In this document: positions 1 through 10,900 of the stretch, one piece after another
Position numbering within the stretch: position 1 is the first letter of the stretch
How the letters are laid out: every line of letters starts with the position of its first letter
Assembly: GCA_033439765.1 (NCBI GenBank)
Contig: JAULSN010000009.1
Location: forward strand, 496,001-560,000
DNA: 64,000 nt
Direction: 5' to 3'
From: Lasiosphaeria ovina
Taxonomy: Eukaryota > Ascomycota > Sordariomycetes > Sordariales > Lasiosphaeriaceae
Made by a program: the position numbers and the translations under genes
Notes under the pieces: generated by a model
The model's input: only the letters and a program-made list of their open reading frames with translations
Told to the model about the DNA's origin: nothing
The model's database searches: none

Positions 1-1089
1 GCGCTTCCTGCGGGGCTTTGCAACGCATGAAGCACGTCAAAGCACACACAGCCCCAATCAATTCCTGCCAACGTGGACCGGCCAAGCAAGCCTATGCTTT
101 CCTCCTTGCTCCGCCCTGCGCGTCCCCCGCACATCCCGGGCCGCAAACGAAGATCTTGCCTTACGGGTAACCCGGTAAAGCAGATAAGCAGGCAGCAGTC
201 CTTCTTCTATATAGGTGTGCCCGAATAATAACACCACACCAAGGCGATAAGGCGCCCCTCTGTGGAAAAAGGGGTTGACAACCCCGAGCATGCTTCCGGC
301 AGCCTCATCCAGATTAGCTGTGTCAGCCCTTGCGCTTTTCTCCGTTGATTCTCTGTGGGTTCCAGTGGTGACGCCGCACAGCAAAGTCCGCCGTGTCCTG
401 GACATGAATCAATCCTCCCGAGGCTCCACATGTTGCATCTTTATCTGCCCATGTTAATATTTGGAATTACCATTGGGAATGGATGCTGTTGTCCAAGTCA
501 CAAGCTGACAGGTTGCATTGGAGAGCCACACAGCAGACGACGCCACTTGGCGCCAGAGATGACATGATTTCCTTGCATGGCAGCGCGCCTCACAGTAGTA
601 GCCTAGGAGGGTAAGGTTGTTTTGGCCCAGGACGAAAACACAGACATTCGCCTCGCGAAATTGTCCATCCCAAGTGGGGCCTGTCCGGTTGCCTGATTCC
701 ATGCGAGTGCAAAGGTTAGGTCGCCGACGACCTTGTGACATGGCCAGCCCCCCCCCCCCCCCCCCCCCATGGCCGCTGTCAGCTGCGCATCAAAGATGCA
801 TGCACCCTCTCATCCAGGGCTAGACCATCCATCACACGACGCGCCCGGCCGCTTATCGCCTCCACAAACCGACTCGCGACAGAGTGCACAAAAATGACGT
901 AGAAGGGGAGTCGACGTCCGGAGCAGGAAAGAAAAGAAAGTGCAGTCTGGGAGACGTCGGACCGCAGGCGCGCACCAGCATGTATCCGGCGCGGCCGACG
1001 GGACACGATGATGGCAAGATGGCTGACATGTTTGAAAAGTTTACTAATCGAAGATAATGAACCACACAAGTCTATGAATCGATCAAAGC
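1..1089. other. Left flank, no supported gene
   Basis: No open frame here looks like protein: the short ORFs on both strands overlap each other and have no recognisable motif. The only clear structure is a run of 21 C at 748-768. Confidence 0.6.
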
Positions 1090-2664
1090 CTAGCTGCCTT
1101 GTCCTTTGTCCTCCACCTTCTTACCCTGGCGCAGAATCTCCTTTTCCGCTCTCCACTCAGTATACTCAGCATACCGCTCTTGGGAGTCTTGGTAAGCTAC
1201 CTCTAAAATATAGCGCCTCCATTGTTCCGCGGCCTCCACGCTGAGTACACCTTCTTGTTCTGCAGCTTCGATGAGCATTTCCCAATCGCCACGCATATAT
1301 ACTTCATCCCGAACTGGGCCTTTGATACCGCTCGGCGGTGGGCCGCGGAAGATGTCTTTTAGAGCCCCGGCAGCCTTCATGCCAGCGAGCAATTTTTGTA
1401 TGGCGTACCTAAGTCTCAGGAAGTGTATGTTTGGCAACGGGCCTGTTACCTCGTCCGCCATCACAAGTTCATATACATCCCCGTGTCGGACGGCCGGAAA
1501 GGTATCGTCATCCCCACTACCGCGTCGGAAATCGGTAATGGTTCCGTTCACTCGGTGGTCCCACGGACTTCGGGCGAGGTTGCCTTCTGTTGTGATATTC
1601 TTCAGCCATACCATTTGTAGGTAAAGCCGATGGGTCGGGTCCGTAGGATGCTCAAGGGGTCGGAGGGCAAAGTGGTGGTTATCCCAAAATGTATGGGCGT
1701 CAATCCTTAGAGGGAGAATGTTCCGCTGCTCGTCGCCGCTGATATCGAGAGATCTAAGATCCTCGAGTGGCCAGAACGTTTTCAACATCCTCCAGATTGT
1801 AAGGGGACCCTTATATACTCCCAGTTTCTTTGTGACTCGGAAATCGATAATACGAGTTCCTTCTATAAAGAAAGTGCCGCCAGTGAGGGTACACATGTTG
1901 TTGTACCAGCCTTTGACGATTTCTTGGGCATCCCGATCCGCTTTAGGGCGACCTGCGAGTTTAGGCCTCTTTGCGGGATTGGAGGATTCCCCTTCCCTGC
2001 TCTGGTCCATATTGTCATCCCCGTTACCTTCCTTAGTACGAGTAACACCTTGTATGTTCTTTTGGTACCAAAGCTTCCCCAACATGTCGATTTCGAAGAG
2101 GTAGCGACTGCAGAGTGTATTAAACGCACTTTCAAGGAATTTGATCCTATCCAATTCCATAAAGGACTTCAACCGCGTGGTGTTGGTGGCTATGAGGGCC
2201 GAAGTTGGGTCATGGAGAATGGCCAACAAGCTGTGGCAACATTTCAGTATATCCCTTTTGTCGATTTCGGGGTCGCAAAAATCAGCGTCGGAATCGGGGT
2301 CGTCCCTTGCTCCGCGCATTCGCTCTCCAACAAAAGCGATAAACTGTCGTTTGAGCTCCCCATTTGTTGATGGGATCCCAGAATCGGAGACGGTGGGCTG
2401 CGAGTCGGACATTTCCGACGGCAAATCGGAAAGTTGAGAAGGACCATGCGATGCCTGCGATTCACCCGGTGCCGGTGGTGTGGGCTGGGAGACGGTGGGC
2501 TGTAAGACGGTGGGCTGCGAGTCGAACATTTCCGACGGCAAATCGGAAAGTTGAGAAGAATCATGCAATGCCTGCGATTCACCCGGGGCCGGTGGTTCCC
2601 AGGCGATTGGGTAGTTGCCGACGAACTCGACTTGGATGATGGCCTGGGGCTGGTCTGGCTCCAT
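1090..2664 (-). CDS. HNH-nuclease-like fungal protein with degenerate active site
   Basis: An uninterrupted 524-codon frame with an ATG start at 2664. Residues 24-53 and 63-92 are a near-identical duplicated Pro/Ser-rich segment (PPAPGESQA...SDLPSEM). After an acidic linker and a basic stretch near residue 235, residues about 255-345 follow the layout of fungal HNH_2-type domains: CTLTGG at Cys258, then the position where families usually have AHI(I/V)P, then N-I-L-P-L...DAHTFWDNHHFALRP with His324. Here the usual AHI is TRI (EGTRIIDF), so the first catalytic His of the motif appears to be absent. The C-terminal 60 residues are charged and probably helical. Family knowledge: such proteins are common and lineage-specific in ascomycetes, with unproven function. 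The HNH assignment is inferred from spacing only; nuclease activity is doubtful. No RIP-type stops are present, so the gene could still be expressed. Confidence 0.55.
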   Translation of the reverse strand: MEPDQPQAIIQVEFVGNYPIAWEPPAPGESQALHDSSQLSDLPSEMFDSQPTVLQPTVSQPTPPAPGESQASHGPSQLSDLPSEMSDSQPTVSDSGIPSTNGELKRQFIAFVGERMRGARDDPDSDADFCDPEIDKRDILKCCHSLLAILHDPTSALIATNTTRLKSFMELDRIKFLESAFNTLCSRYLFEIDMLGKLWYQKNIQGVTRTKEGNGDDNMDQSREGESSNPAKRPKLAGRPKADRDAQEIVKGWYNNMCTLTGGTFFIEGTRIIDFRVTKKLGVYKGPLTIWRMLKTFWPLEDLRSLDISGDEQRNILPLRIDAHTFWDNHHFALRPLEHPTDPTHRLYLQMVWLKNITTEGNLARSPWDHRVNGTITDFRRGSGDDDTFPAVRHGDVYELVMADEVTGPLPNIHFLRLRYAIQKLLAGMKAAGALKDIFRGPPPSGIKGPVRDEVYMRGDWEMLIEAAEQEGVLSVEAAEQWRRYILEVAYQDSQERYAEYTEWRAEKEILRQGKKVEDKGQGS

Positions 2665-3284
2665 GACGAACGACGCCTGATGGTAAAGTAAGCCTTAGTT
2701 GCAAAAAGAAATGTCTCAATACATCAATACATACCGACGCTCAAAGTAAAAGGCGTGGGTAGCTGAAACTGCTGTCAATGCGGCCTGTGGTGGTGTTGCT
2801 GGGAAGAAATGATTCCGAATATGGAGGGGCGAAAAAAAAAAAAAGGTAGAGGAAATGGCAGTATTTTAGCGCGAGCCTCGGTAAATGGCCGTGGCAACCC
2901 AAAATGGGCACTTTTGAGCCCAGGAGAGAAGGTGTTGCACGTGATCTGGATTGACTGAGCATTGAATTGTCTGCCTAGATAGGTCTAAAATACAGGTAAA
3001 AAGCATCTTCTTATAACCAAAAAGACCTCAGAATATCCCCACGGAAATCCGTATCCCGGCCGGGCCTTCAGGGCAACCGGAATGCCGTAGACTGAGCGGA
3101 TCTCCGGTTATGAGGGATTCCGAGGGCATGAGGGCATGAGGGCATGAGGGCGTAAGCTAAGGATGTAAACAGAAGCTAAGAAAAAGAATGGCTTATTTTT
3201 GCACACCAGGGTCAATTTTTAGGGCGACAGAAGGGTTATGGGAGGGCTTGGGGGGCTGGGAATCATCTTTGGGGTCCAGCGAAA
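2665..3284. other. Intergenic sequence upstream of the HNH-like gene
   Basis: No gene is supported. It contains an A-rich run near 2829-2842 and a short 8-bp tandem repeat (listed separately). It should include the promoter of the minus-strand gene that starts at 2664, but no unambiguous core promoter motif could be identified. Confidence 0.5.
3122..3152. repeat. 8-bp tandem repeat (AGGGCATG)n
   Basis: About three and a half head-to-tail copies of AGGGCATG, the last one altered to AGGGCGTA. Confidence 0.8.
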
Positions 3285-3480
3285 TCTCCACGGCAAAATG
3301 CCCCACAGCGAAATGGCCCACATCGAAATCCACCCTGCCGCAAAACCCCCTACAACATAACCCTTCACAGCAAAATCCCTACAGCGAAATCCTTCCCACA
3401 CATAGCAAACAAATCCACCCACTACGAAATCCCCCTACAGCAAAATCCACCCCACTGCAAACGATCCACCGTATTGCAAC
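3285..3480. repeat. Degenerate minisatellite, CAGCGAAATCC-like units
   Basis: About a dozen imperfect units of 11-17 bp resembling ACAGCGAAATCCnCC follow one another, with drift in length and sequence (CACAGCGAAATGG, CATCGAAATCC, CAGCAAAATCC). Open frames crossing it are by-products of the repeat. Confidence 0.6.
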
Positions 3481-4025
3481 AAGCCACACTGATCGTGTCA
3501 GGTGGCAAAGTGCTCTTGCGGAGAACCGGTATCCAGCCTCCCCAAACCTTCTCACAGTTATCGGTGAAGGAGCTGATTGCGTCGGGTCCGACGAGCCTAT
3601 CGGAAAGGGAGTCCAATCGTGCTAACTTCCTCTTGTACTGTTTGTCAAGGTCCTTGGGAAAATTTGGTCGATTGCGTCTTTGAACGATGGGTTGGACTTC
3701 GCTGCTTATAATTTGGTGTTGGCTCTTGCCGCTGTGCCAAACGACCTTCCTTTTTTCTGGCTGTTTAAAGTTTTCCGTCCAGTCTGGAAATGCTCTGGCA
3801 TCTCCCCGCCCGCGGGGATTCTGTACAGAGCTCTAGGGTTGCATCCTCTCTCCATAGGTAAATGCTGCGTGGTGTGCTTTCGTCGTCAATCTCCATTTCG
3901 AACGGGACCGGGCCGTCTTCAAGACGCGCTTCAGAATTGTTCACTCCAGCAGGCTCATCGATCTCCATGGGGTCGAAAGCTACTTCAGCAGGCTCATCGA
4001 TAGTCGACGCAGCTTTGCATGTCAT
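3423..4025 (-). pseudogene. Unknown acidic/basic two-part ORF
   Basis: Two adjoining minus-strand frames look protein-like. The first (ATG at 4025, 86 codons) is rich in Asp/Glu with duplicated IDEPA(E/G)V and MEIDxE phrases. The second is open from about 3755 down to 3423, beginning with basic residues (QPEKRKVVWH) and containing EKVWGGWIPVLRK. GT and AG candidates lie between them, but the intron tested did not keep the second frame open, so either another splice or a frameshift separates them. The 3' end runs into the minisatellite. Family not recognised. Confidence 0.3.
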
Positions 4026-4029
4026 GATC

Positions 4030-6060
4030 AGTCACCTTTCCTCTCCCTTGTTGGACCGCCGAGCCCATGGTTGGCCCTGGATTCCTACCGCCAGTTGGAC
4101 CCAGGCCCCGGCGTGGCTGATGGAGTAGCGTTTTCCAGCATACTGAGCGATTGGGCGCACACATAGTGGAAGCCGAGCCGCTGTTCAACGCAGGGCAGAC
4201 CCACCCCGACCGGGACAGTTGTGTCGGTGTGGGCACCAAGATGTTCGTAGCTTGGGCTATCGAACGCACTGGGCAGTGCCTCGTTCCGGGCTCACTGCTG
4301 CAGGCGTGTGTGCTGGAGGCGAGGCGGCCTCGCGGAGGTGCTGCACGGGGTGCTGCTGGGTGGGGTGGAGGAGGGGTGCGTGCTGGATACAGGGGGTGGT
4401 CGCAGTCGCGACCGCCATTCCGGTCGCTTCAGTGCAAGCTGCCTTGGTTGCAGCGAGGCGCTACTGCCGGCTCGACAATTGCCCGAGGCTACGGTGTGTC
4501 CGGCATGCTGGTTGGGTGTACATGTACATGGCCTTTGTGGCCGACAGGACTCCGAGAAATGGAGGGGTCTCACGTTCAGGCCAGCGCCCTCATGTGGGGG
4601 GTGCTGGGGGGCCACTCTGCCCCATACTCGACCCAATCAAGCCAGCCCCTGTATGCCTGGTGGTTGTAGCTTGCTTCTCTGTCCGATCGGCTTTAGACTG
4701 CCCCTTATTGGTCGGAAAGGCCGGTGCCCAGTGGTGTGAAGGGGCCCTGAGCCCCCTGAGAGAGGAAGGAGAGACTGGTGGCCACAGCACCAGGAGCGAA
4801 GAGCACCAAAGCTCCACTCGGTCGGATGGGTGCCTCTCAGTGGCCGACCCTCCCTGCTGCTGCCGGTGCGACTGTCTGGCGGAAAGCCTCATTCGCAAGG
4901 GCCAGGGTTCGGCCACAGGGACGGCTTTGTGCGAAGCAGGATTCCCCAACTAGGGAGGCAAGCGGAAATGGAGCGCGTGCAGCCTGCAGAAGATCAGCCG
5001 GAGCGCCCCATATGCCGCCGATGGACACCGGTCTCCCAGGCACACAAGCCGGCGCGGCGTCTATTGGTGGCTCGAGGGGCGAGACCGACCGCAGGGGTGC
5101 TGAGGCCCTGCATAGTGGCGTTCGATGCTGCGGACAGGATCGCCGACCGCCGGTTCCGACTGGGCCGGGCTCCCAACGCGCCCTGCAGAGTGAACCAACT
5201 GCGACACCCGCAGCGGTGAGCGCGAGAAGACTGCAGGCCGGGCTTGCCAGGCATCCGGAACCGCAGCACCGGTATGCTTGACAAACAGCCGCGGACGGAT
5301 TCCCGGACAGAGCTCCCGTGCGAGCTGGACGAGGAGCGGCCAGTTCCTGGATCGCAGGGCCTTCTGCCGTCAAGTTTCCTTCAGCACGAGCTAGTGCCTA
5401 GGCGGAGGGACGGGACGGGCCAAGACGTGAGGCTCACACAAAGCACGCCACAAGGTGCAGCTACCGTACACGGCCGCCGAAGGTTGCACCTTGCCGTTGA
5501 GCTTGTAGTCAAGGGCCGCCTGCGGCTTCTCGCTGGGATGACTAACACTGGTGGTGAACTCATCTCTATCCTTGCAATAATATCCTCACCGGTTCAGGGA
5601 TTAGTCGGCGACTGATGGCTTGCTGCAGCTGCATGGCGGCAAAAGACATAAGGGCTGGACCTTTGCACCTGATTGACGACGAGCCTCGTGGTTTCTGTCA
5701 TTCTTTTGGCTGTCCCTCAATCGACCACTCCAGCGACAGCAAACGCACCACTGCCGCCAGCCCCCCGAGCGGATCCTCTGTTCTTGATATCTGTGCCTGA
5801 CGAAGGGCCCTCTGGCAGACGTCCAGGCACCTCGCGGTTCACCAAGTAGGAGTCTCAGGACGCAGCGGAACTCTGGGCCAGAGCATGTTCCTCTCTCCCC
5901 ACCCAAGCCACTCAACTGTTCTAACAGCGGCCTCATCAGCAGCAATCTGAACAACATCAAGTCTTACACAGTATTTCAACACCAACAGTCAAGCCCCCGG
6001 CCCTTACACCACAGCTAGAGCCTCATCAACTCCCTGTCCCTGATCCGAGGCCCCCCATCA
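4030..6060. other. GC-rich stretch with overlapping long frames, no gene assigned
   Basis: Long frames occur on both strands (up to 244 codons), but they overlap each other and have compositions typical of random GC-rich DNA. Around 4490-4700, pieces of three plus-strand frames show spaced Cys/His (VCPACW, SCGGCWG, CMPGGC) that could be an eroded retroelement Gag zinc-knuckle region; this is a weak resemblance. 5950-6260 holds an open Gln/Pro/Thr-rich plus-strand frame of unknown origin. Confidence 0.3.
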
Positions 6061-6063
6061 CCT

Positions 6064-6396
6064 ATGAAGTTATATTTCATAATCATGCCCTCGATACCAC
6101 AACCGCTACCACAACAATCCACCAACAATGTCCCACGCGACCCTCAAAGGCAGCAAAAAGAAGCAACTGCTCAGCAGGAATTCAATCAAGCACGGAAAGA
6201 TCTGAAATCGAAATGGGCTGGCCGCCCAAGCTCTGCTCCACCATTCCAGAGACCCTGGCTAGCACCTCCTGCTGACGAGGACCGATCCGTCTCCGCCCCC
6301 CCCAGGAAGAGGTCGCCCAAGGCATCGAATTTGTTGACTGCCGGCGCCCAAGATCTACTCCACCCCCAGAAACCCCGAGTCAACACCTCTTGCTAG
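6064..6396 (+). CDS. Hypothetical 110-codon ORF, doubtful
   Basis: ATG-started frame of low complexity (Gln/Pro/Ser-rich) with RKDLKSKWAGRP and PPRKRSPKAS. It overlaps an alternative open frame and contains one copy of a local direct duplication. No family recognised; it may be chance. Confidence 0.2.
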   Translation: MKLYFIIMPSIPQPLPQQSTNNVPRDPQRQQKEATAQQEFNQARKDLKSKWAGRPSSAPPFQRPWLAPPADEDRSVSAPPRKRSPKASNLLTAGAQDLLHPQKPRVNTSC

Positions 6397-6451
6397 ACAA
6401 TGACCGATCCGTCTCCCCCCCCCCCCAGGAAAGAGGTCGCCCAAGGCATCG
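6280..6451. repeat. Direct duplication of a ~50-bp C-rich segment
   Basis: Copy 1 at 6280-6327 and copy 2 at 6402-6451 share GACCGATCCGTCTC, a C-rich run of differing length, and AAGAGGTCGCCCAAGGCATCG (one base more than shown in the first half of copy 2). The copies are about 122 bp apart in the same orientation. Confidence 0.75.
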
Positions 6452-6563
6452 TGGAAATCTGTTTGGGAAGGGCGGTAGCACTCAAGGAGGAGCATAATGC
6501 TATGGCAGAAGTGGCTACTGTCTATCCTTTAGGATGGTGTTCCCGGCTGCTGTGGTTGTTGAA

Positions 6564-7244
6564 TCAAGTGAGCTGGCCGATCGGTAAGAGCCGCATTCCG
6601 GCCTCCTTTCGACTTTCGAAGCCGAGTTTGCACCGTGGGTAAGTAAGAGGAAGGGTTAGTTTGTCTTCGTCTTTGCCATCTTTGGTGTTGCAGTGCTCGA
6701 CGATGTGCTCCTCGATAAGGCATCGAAAGTCCTGCCATTCGTATGCTTCGTGACAGAGATGACAATTCAAGTTGGCTAGACTTCCATGAAGTAGGACACA
6801 ATTGAATCGCCGGCTCAGGCCTATCTCCAAGCCTGCCTTTTCCTCAAGCATATCGACGTTTTGGGTGTAGTAACGAAGAAGCTTAGGCCGGAGTACTGCC
6901 AACCATCTATGTGTCTCCGTTGGTTCGCAAAATGTCGCAAGGTCTCGAATGCGTAGGGCCGTCTTAAGGGGCTGAGCCCTTCGCCAGTCAAAGAATGCAG
7001 CTTCCTCAAAGAGCGCGCCGTCGGCATAAAGTCCATTTGACGAGCGGAAGTCCTGGTTTCGTTAGCCCTCTGGGTGCAAGATGTGTCAGGGTCTACTAAC
7101 CGGAATACCGGCCGCTGTACTGATACCAGCACCAGCAATAACTACGATCTTTCTGGCACTCGAGAGTGCATCTGCGGCAACCTGTAGTTCTTGGGAATCA
7201 GGCCCGAGGTGTGTAAGGCGGGTTACCGTGGGTCGTTGCGGCAT
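6564..7244 (-). pseudogene. Truncated sirtuin (Hst3/Hst4-like NAD-dependent deacetylase)
   Basis: Exon 1 is 7244-7101 (ATG at 7244, 48 codons) and exon 2 is 7052-6564. The 48-bp intron 7100-7053 starts GTTAGT, has a GCTAAC branch site and ends in CAG; splicing yields GIPDFRSSNGLY exactly. The 210-residue product has GAGIST (38-43), DFRSSNGLY (49-57), TQNVD (111-115), the catalytic LHGS His137 and the first zinc pair CHLC (145-148). These are hallmark sirtuin motifs that bind NAD and deacetylate lysines; ascomycete Hst3/Hst4 types act on histone H3 in the nucleus. The frame stops at GQLT, just where family members continue into the second half of the Rossmann fold (GTSL and ribose-binding region), and no remnant of that half follows. 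The second zinc pair is incomplete. It is probably a non-functional 5' copy of a genomic parent. Confidence 0.8.
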
Positions 7245-7323
7245 GATGGTCGTGAGACGGAAAACGATCGAAAGGATGTTGAAGAAGGGAAGAGCGGAAT
7301 AGAGATGGCCATGGGGGCTGCAG

Positions 7324-7332
7324 CTTTATATA
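7324..7332 (-). promoter_or_regulatory. Candidate TATA box of the sirtuin fragment
   Basis: Minus-strand TATATAAAG lies about 80 bp upstream of the ATG at 7244, suggesting that promoter sequence was copied with the gene 5' end. Position-based inference only. Confidence 0.35.
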
Positions 7333-7622
7333 CCTTGGCGAGGGCGATACAGAGGTGGTCACGGATTCTGCCTCGCCTCTCTGCCGGACAACCGAGGCAG
7401 CCCATTACGAAGCAGACTGCTCGCTTGGCTGAAGGGACACGTCGGGCTCCCATTGGCCTTTGAAGGGGTTGGAGAGTTGCATGAAAATACCCCTGACCAG
7501 CGAGGCGGCGGAGGGTCGCAAGGCCTCCGTATATCGGGGGCTTGAGAGGGGCCCAGAAAGCAGTAATAATACGATCCCCCCCACTTAGCCGTCTCTGATA
7601 TCTTTCCCTTTCAAATAATCTC

Positions 7623-7795
7623 TGTTGGGAGGAAAGGTAAGGACTGGATTGCTTGGAGGAAGTCTAGCTATCTGGGCCACAGCGGAATATATATGTGGAA
7701 GTGATGGCCTGGACCGGTGGATCCCATATCCACTTATGCCTCGGCTTGAGGGCATCAGGCCGGGGTCCGGCCTGATCCCTACTAGCCTGGCCACA
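7623..7795 (-). repeat. 3' LTR of the copia element
   Basis: 173 bp with TG/CA ends; TSD copy ATCTC is at 7618-7622. On the coding strand it is preceded by a purine-rich stretch, listed separately. Confidence 0.93.
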
Positions 7796-7806
7796 CACCC
7801 CCTCAG
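7796..7806 (-). promoter_or_regulatory. Polypurine tract of the copia element
   Basis: On the coding strand TGAGGGGGTG immediately precedes the 3' LTR, the expected site of plus-strand priming. Confidence 0.55.
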
Positions 7807-7963
7807 GCCAGAATCTTCCAAGTAAGGCTATAAAATGTGTCTAAATACAGTGTGGTGATAATTCCTTGGTGTTGAGTATGTGTTCGGGAAGTTCCGCTCA
7901 GCTAGCCTTCCAATCAGTATTTTCATCGTAAAATGGCCTTTCCACCCCCTTGAGCCTTTGTCG

Positions 7964-10900
7964 TTAGTTATTGACTAGCCAGGGCACCTTGTGTGCCTCC
8001 ATTCCTAGCATTCTAACGAAATGAGCGTGTTTTTCTGCACTGAGCGGCTTTGTGAGACCGTCTACAGCCATCTCGGTCCCGGGGATGTGAGTCACGTTGA
8101 TCATGCCTTTCTTGACCCTATCAATGATCCATTTGTATCGTATATCGATGCAGCGAGTGCGGGCTGCATTAAGGGGGTTCATGACGTTGATCTTGGCGTT
8201 CATGCTATCAGTAAACAACACAATAGGAAGTGGTTGGTGTGCCCCGAAGTCCTTGAGTAGTTCATTGATCCACTAGGCGGACTATGAGGCGGGTGTGAGG
8301 TTCGTAAACTCTGCCTCAGTGGTGCTGTGTACTACGTAGGTCTGCTTCTTCGTCTTCCAGTATACCGGGCAGCCGGCTAGGAAAACGACGTGGGCGCCGG
8401 TGGAGTAGCGATATAGAAGGTCGTCGGCGAAGGAGGCATCGGCATAGGTCATGAAGCTCATGTTATTAAGGTTAAGGTTGCAATTGTATGTGAGGGTTAA
8501 GTGCTTGGTGCCCTTCAGGTAGCGAAATAGGTGCTTCATAACTTATAGGTATTCCTTGGAAGGGCCGCTATTACCTTCACATAGCCTGGAGACAGTGTAG
8601 GCGATGTCAGGTCTTGTGTTGCATACAAGGAAGTTCAGGGAGCCGGTCTTCTTGATATAGGCCTTTGTTTCTTCATGGAGAGGGTCCCAGATTCTAGGGA
8701 TCTCAATGCGTGAGGGCCAGGGAGCTTTGGTCGGGTTGAGGTCTTGGTAGCCGAATTTTCCGAGCATGAGGTCGATATAGGCTTCCTGTGAGAGGGAAAC
8801 CGTGGTATTGTTGTTACTCCAGAAGATATCAATGCCTAGGAACCTTGTGGGCTCCCCGATATCCTTGATCTCGAACCGTTCCATAATGCTATCACGGACT
8901 TGGTCGATTTCTTCGTCAGTTGGAGCGGCAATGATAAAGTCATCCACGTAGAGGATAATATAATGGTCCTTTTCTCTGTGCTTGAGAAGGCATAGGTCGG
9001 AGCCGAAGGGTGTGAAGCCAAGGGCCTTGAAGAAGGGAACGATAGTATCAAACCAGTAGAGCGGAGACTTCCTCAGGCCGTAGAGGGCCTTATTGAGGAG
9101 CCAAACCTTCGTGCGGTCAGTGTTGGGGATACCGGGAGGTTGTTCAACGTAGATGGTGGTTCCCTCAGGCACGTTAGCATTCAGGAAGGCGGTTTTGAAG
9201 TCGAATTGTCTGCGCTTATAGCCCTTTACCGTAATCATAATGAGGAAGCACTTCACGCTAGTACTATTGGCGACGGCGGCATATATCATCGAGGGCCCAG
9301 TTGTCTTCTTCGTGGTTACCGCAGACCACAAAGCGGGCTCGCTTTACCCACTCGTTGAGAGCTGTTTCGAGTTTGGCATCGTATACCCATTTCCCGGGCA
9401 GCACTGGTGCTCCGGTGGGCCTATCAACGAGGGTAAAGACCTGCATTATTTTGAGGCTCTTGATCTGTGACTTCATCGCAGGCAGCCAGCTGGTATCGTA
9501 ATCTAGGGTCTTCTAGGCGGCTCGAAGATTCTTGGGGATCTCTGGCTTCTGCCAGGTAGCTAGGTTATGTGTGGCCTGTGTTACTGATAAAAGGAAGCCG
9601 ACTTCGTAGTGCTATATAGGGACCTCATGGACTAGGTATGTAGACTCAGGTGGTGGTTTGGGCGGGCGGCGAGGCCTTGAGGCGGCGGCTATTGGCGTTA
9701 CCGTTAGTGCCGGTCGCTTCCGGACCGGGGGAAGGCGGGCTGCGGCCCTCATAGCCGGGGACTGCGTTGTCCTCGCTGCTAGGGGTTGTGAGGCAGGTAC
9801 CGGGGCTTCTTCCATGATGTCGGCGATGTCTTCGGCTTCGAAGAAAGGCTCTCTGTCCTCTTCCGCGAACCGGACCTGAATGGAGTCACGTGTAGGCGGG
9901 GAGGGCGGCGGGGCATTAGGTGAGGCTCGTATTGAGGGCCGTGCCGGTAGCTGGGCCGTTGTGGATGCGCGCGGCGTGGTGTTGAGGGTGCTCTGGTGCC
10001 GTGTTGTGATGATAGGTACGGTGCCGAGGTCCTCAACCGGTGTGAGCGAGGGCGGCTCAGGTGTACCGATTTGTGAGGCGCCCGGGGTGGTCTCTGGGGA
10101 CGGGAATGCCGTAGAATGGCGGGAGGGTTCGCGGGGAGGCGTGTGCGTGTGTTTATCGGCTTGCGGCGGTGCCTGCCGGGTAGGTGCCGGTAAGGCCGGG
10201 GTTGGTATGTCGATCTCTATGTTAGTTGCTCTCTCAACTTCATCTACGGTTGAGTCTTCGAATACAACTTCGTATTCGGCCTCATCACCTTCTGAAGTAG
10301 ACGGCGTGTCTTCCTCGTTGAACCTGACGGCCGAGGCGCGAATAATCTTTCCTTCCTTTGGCTCATAGATCCAGTAGATCTTGCCGTGGAGGTCCCCGTA
10401 GCCGATGAGCCTGCCCTCTATTGCGCGGGGTGTGAACTTGTCGGAGTCTATACGGGTCTGCTTCTTTCTATAGAAGTAAGCCGCGCAGTAGTAGGAGCGT
10501 AGGTGCTTGATAAATGGCTTGTAAAGGCTATGATGCATGTTAAGTCCTTCACACATAACCTAATGAGGGCTTTTGCTTCCTTCGTTACGTTATGTTGGAA
10601 GCAGGTTGAGAACCCGGACCGTTATATCAACTATGAATGGCCAAAGGTATTCAGGAATACCGCATTCGATCATCAGGACTCTCGCTCTTGTCATGATCTC
10701 CCTACCCGCCCTTTCTAATACTCCGTTCATCCACGGAGTATTAGGCGGGGTGTCATATATCTCGATGCCCTTTTCTTTGGCCCATCTGTTGAGCTTGGAG
10801 TCGTAGAACTCGTATGTGGCCTGTCCGAATTCGCTACCTCCGTCGATGCCGATGACCTTGATCTTTCTTCGTGACTGTATCTCGACCATTTCAACGAGCT

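Noticed and set aside
3765..4025. Two-exon join through the GT at about 3822 and AG at about 3757
   Set aside because: The join leads to a stop soon after; the open downstream frame needs another phase.
4219..4953. 244-codon plus-strand frame
   Set aside because: It overlaps other long frames in GC-rich DNA, has a Cys/Arg/Gly-heavy composition without motif, and no splice or start context; a possible Gag knuckle reading needed all three frames.
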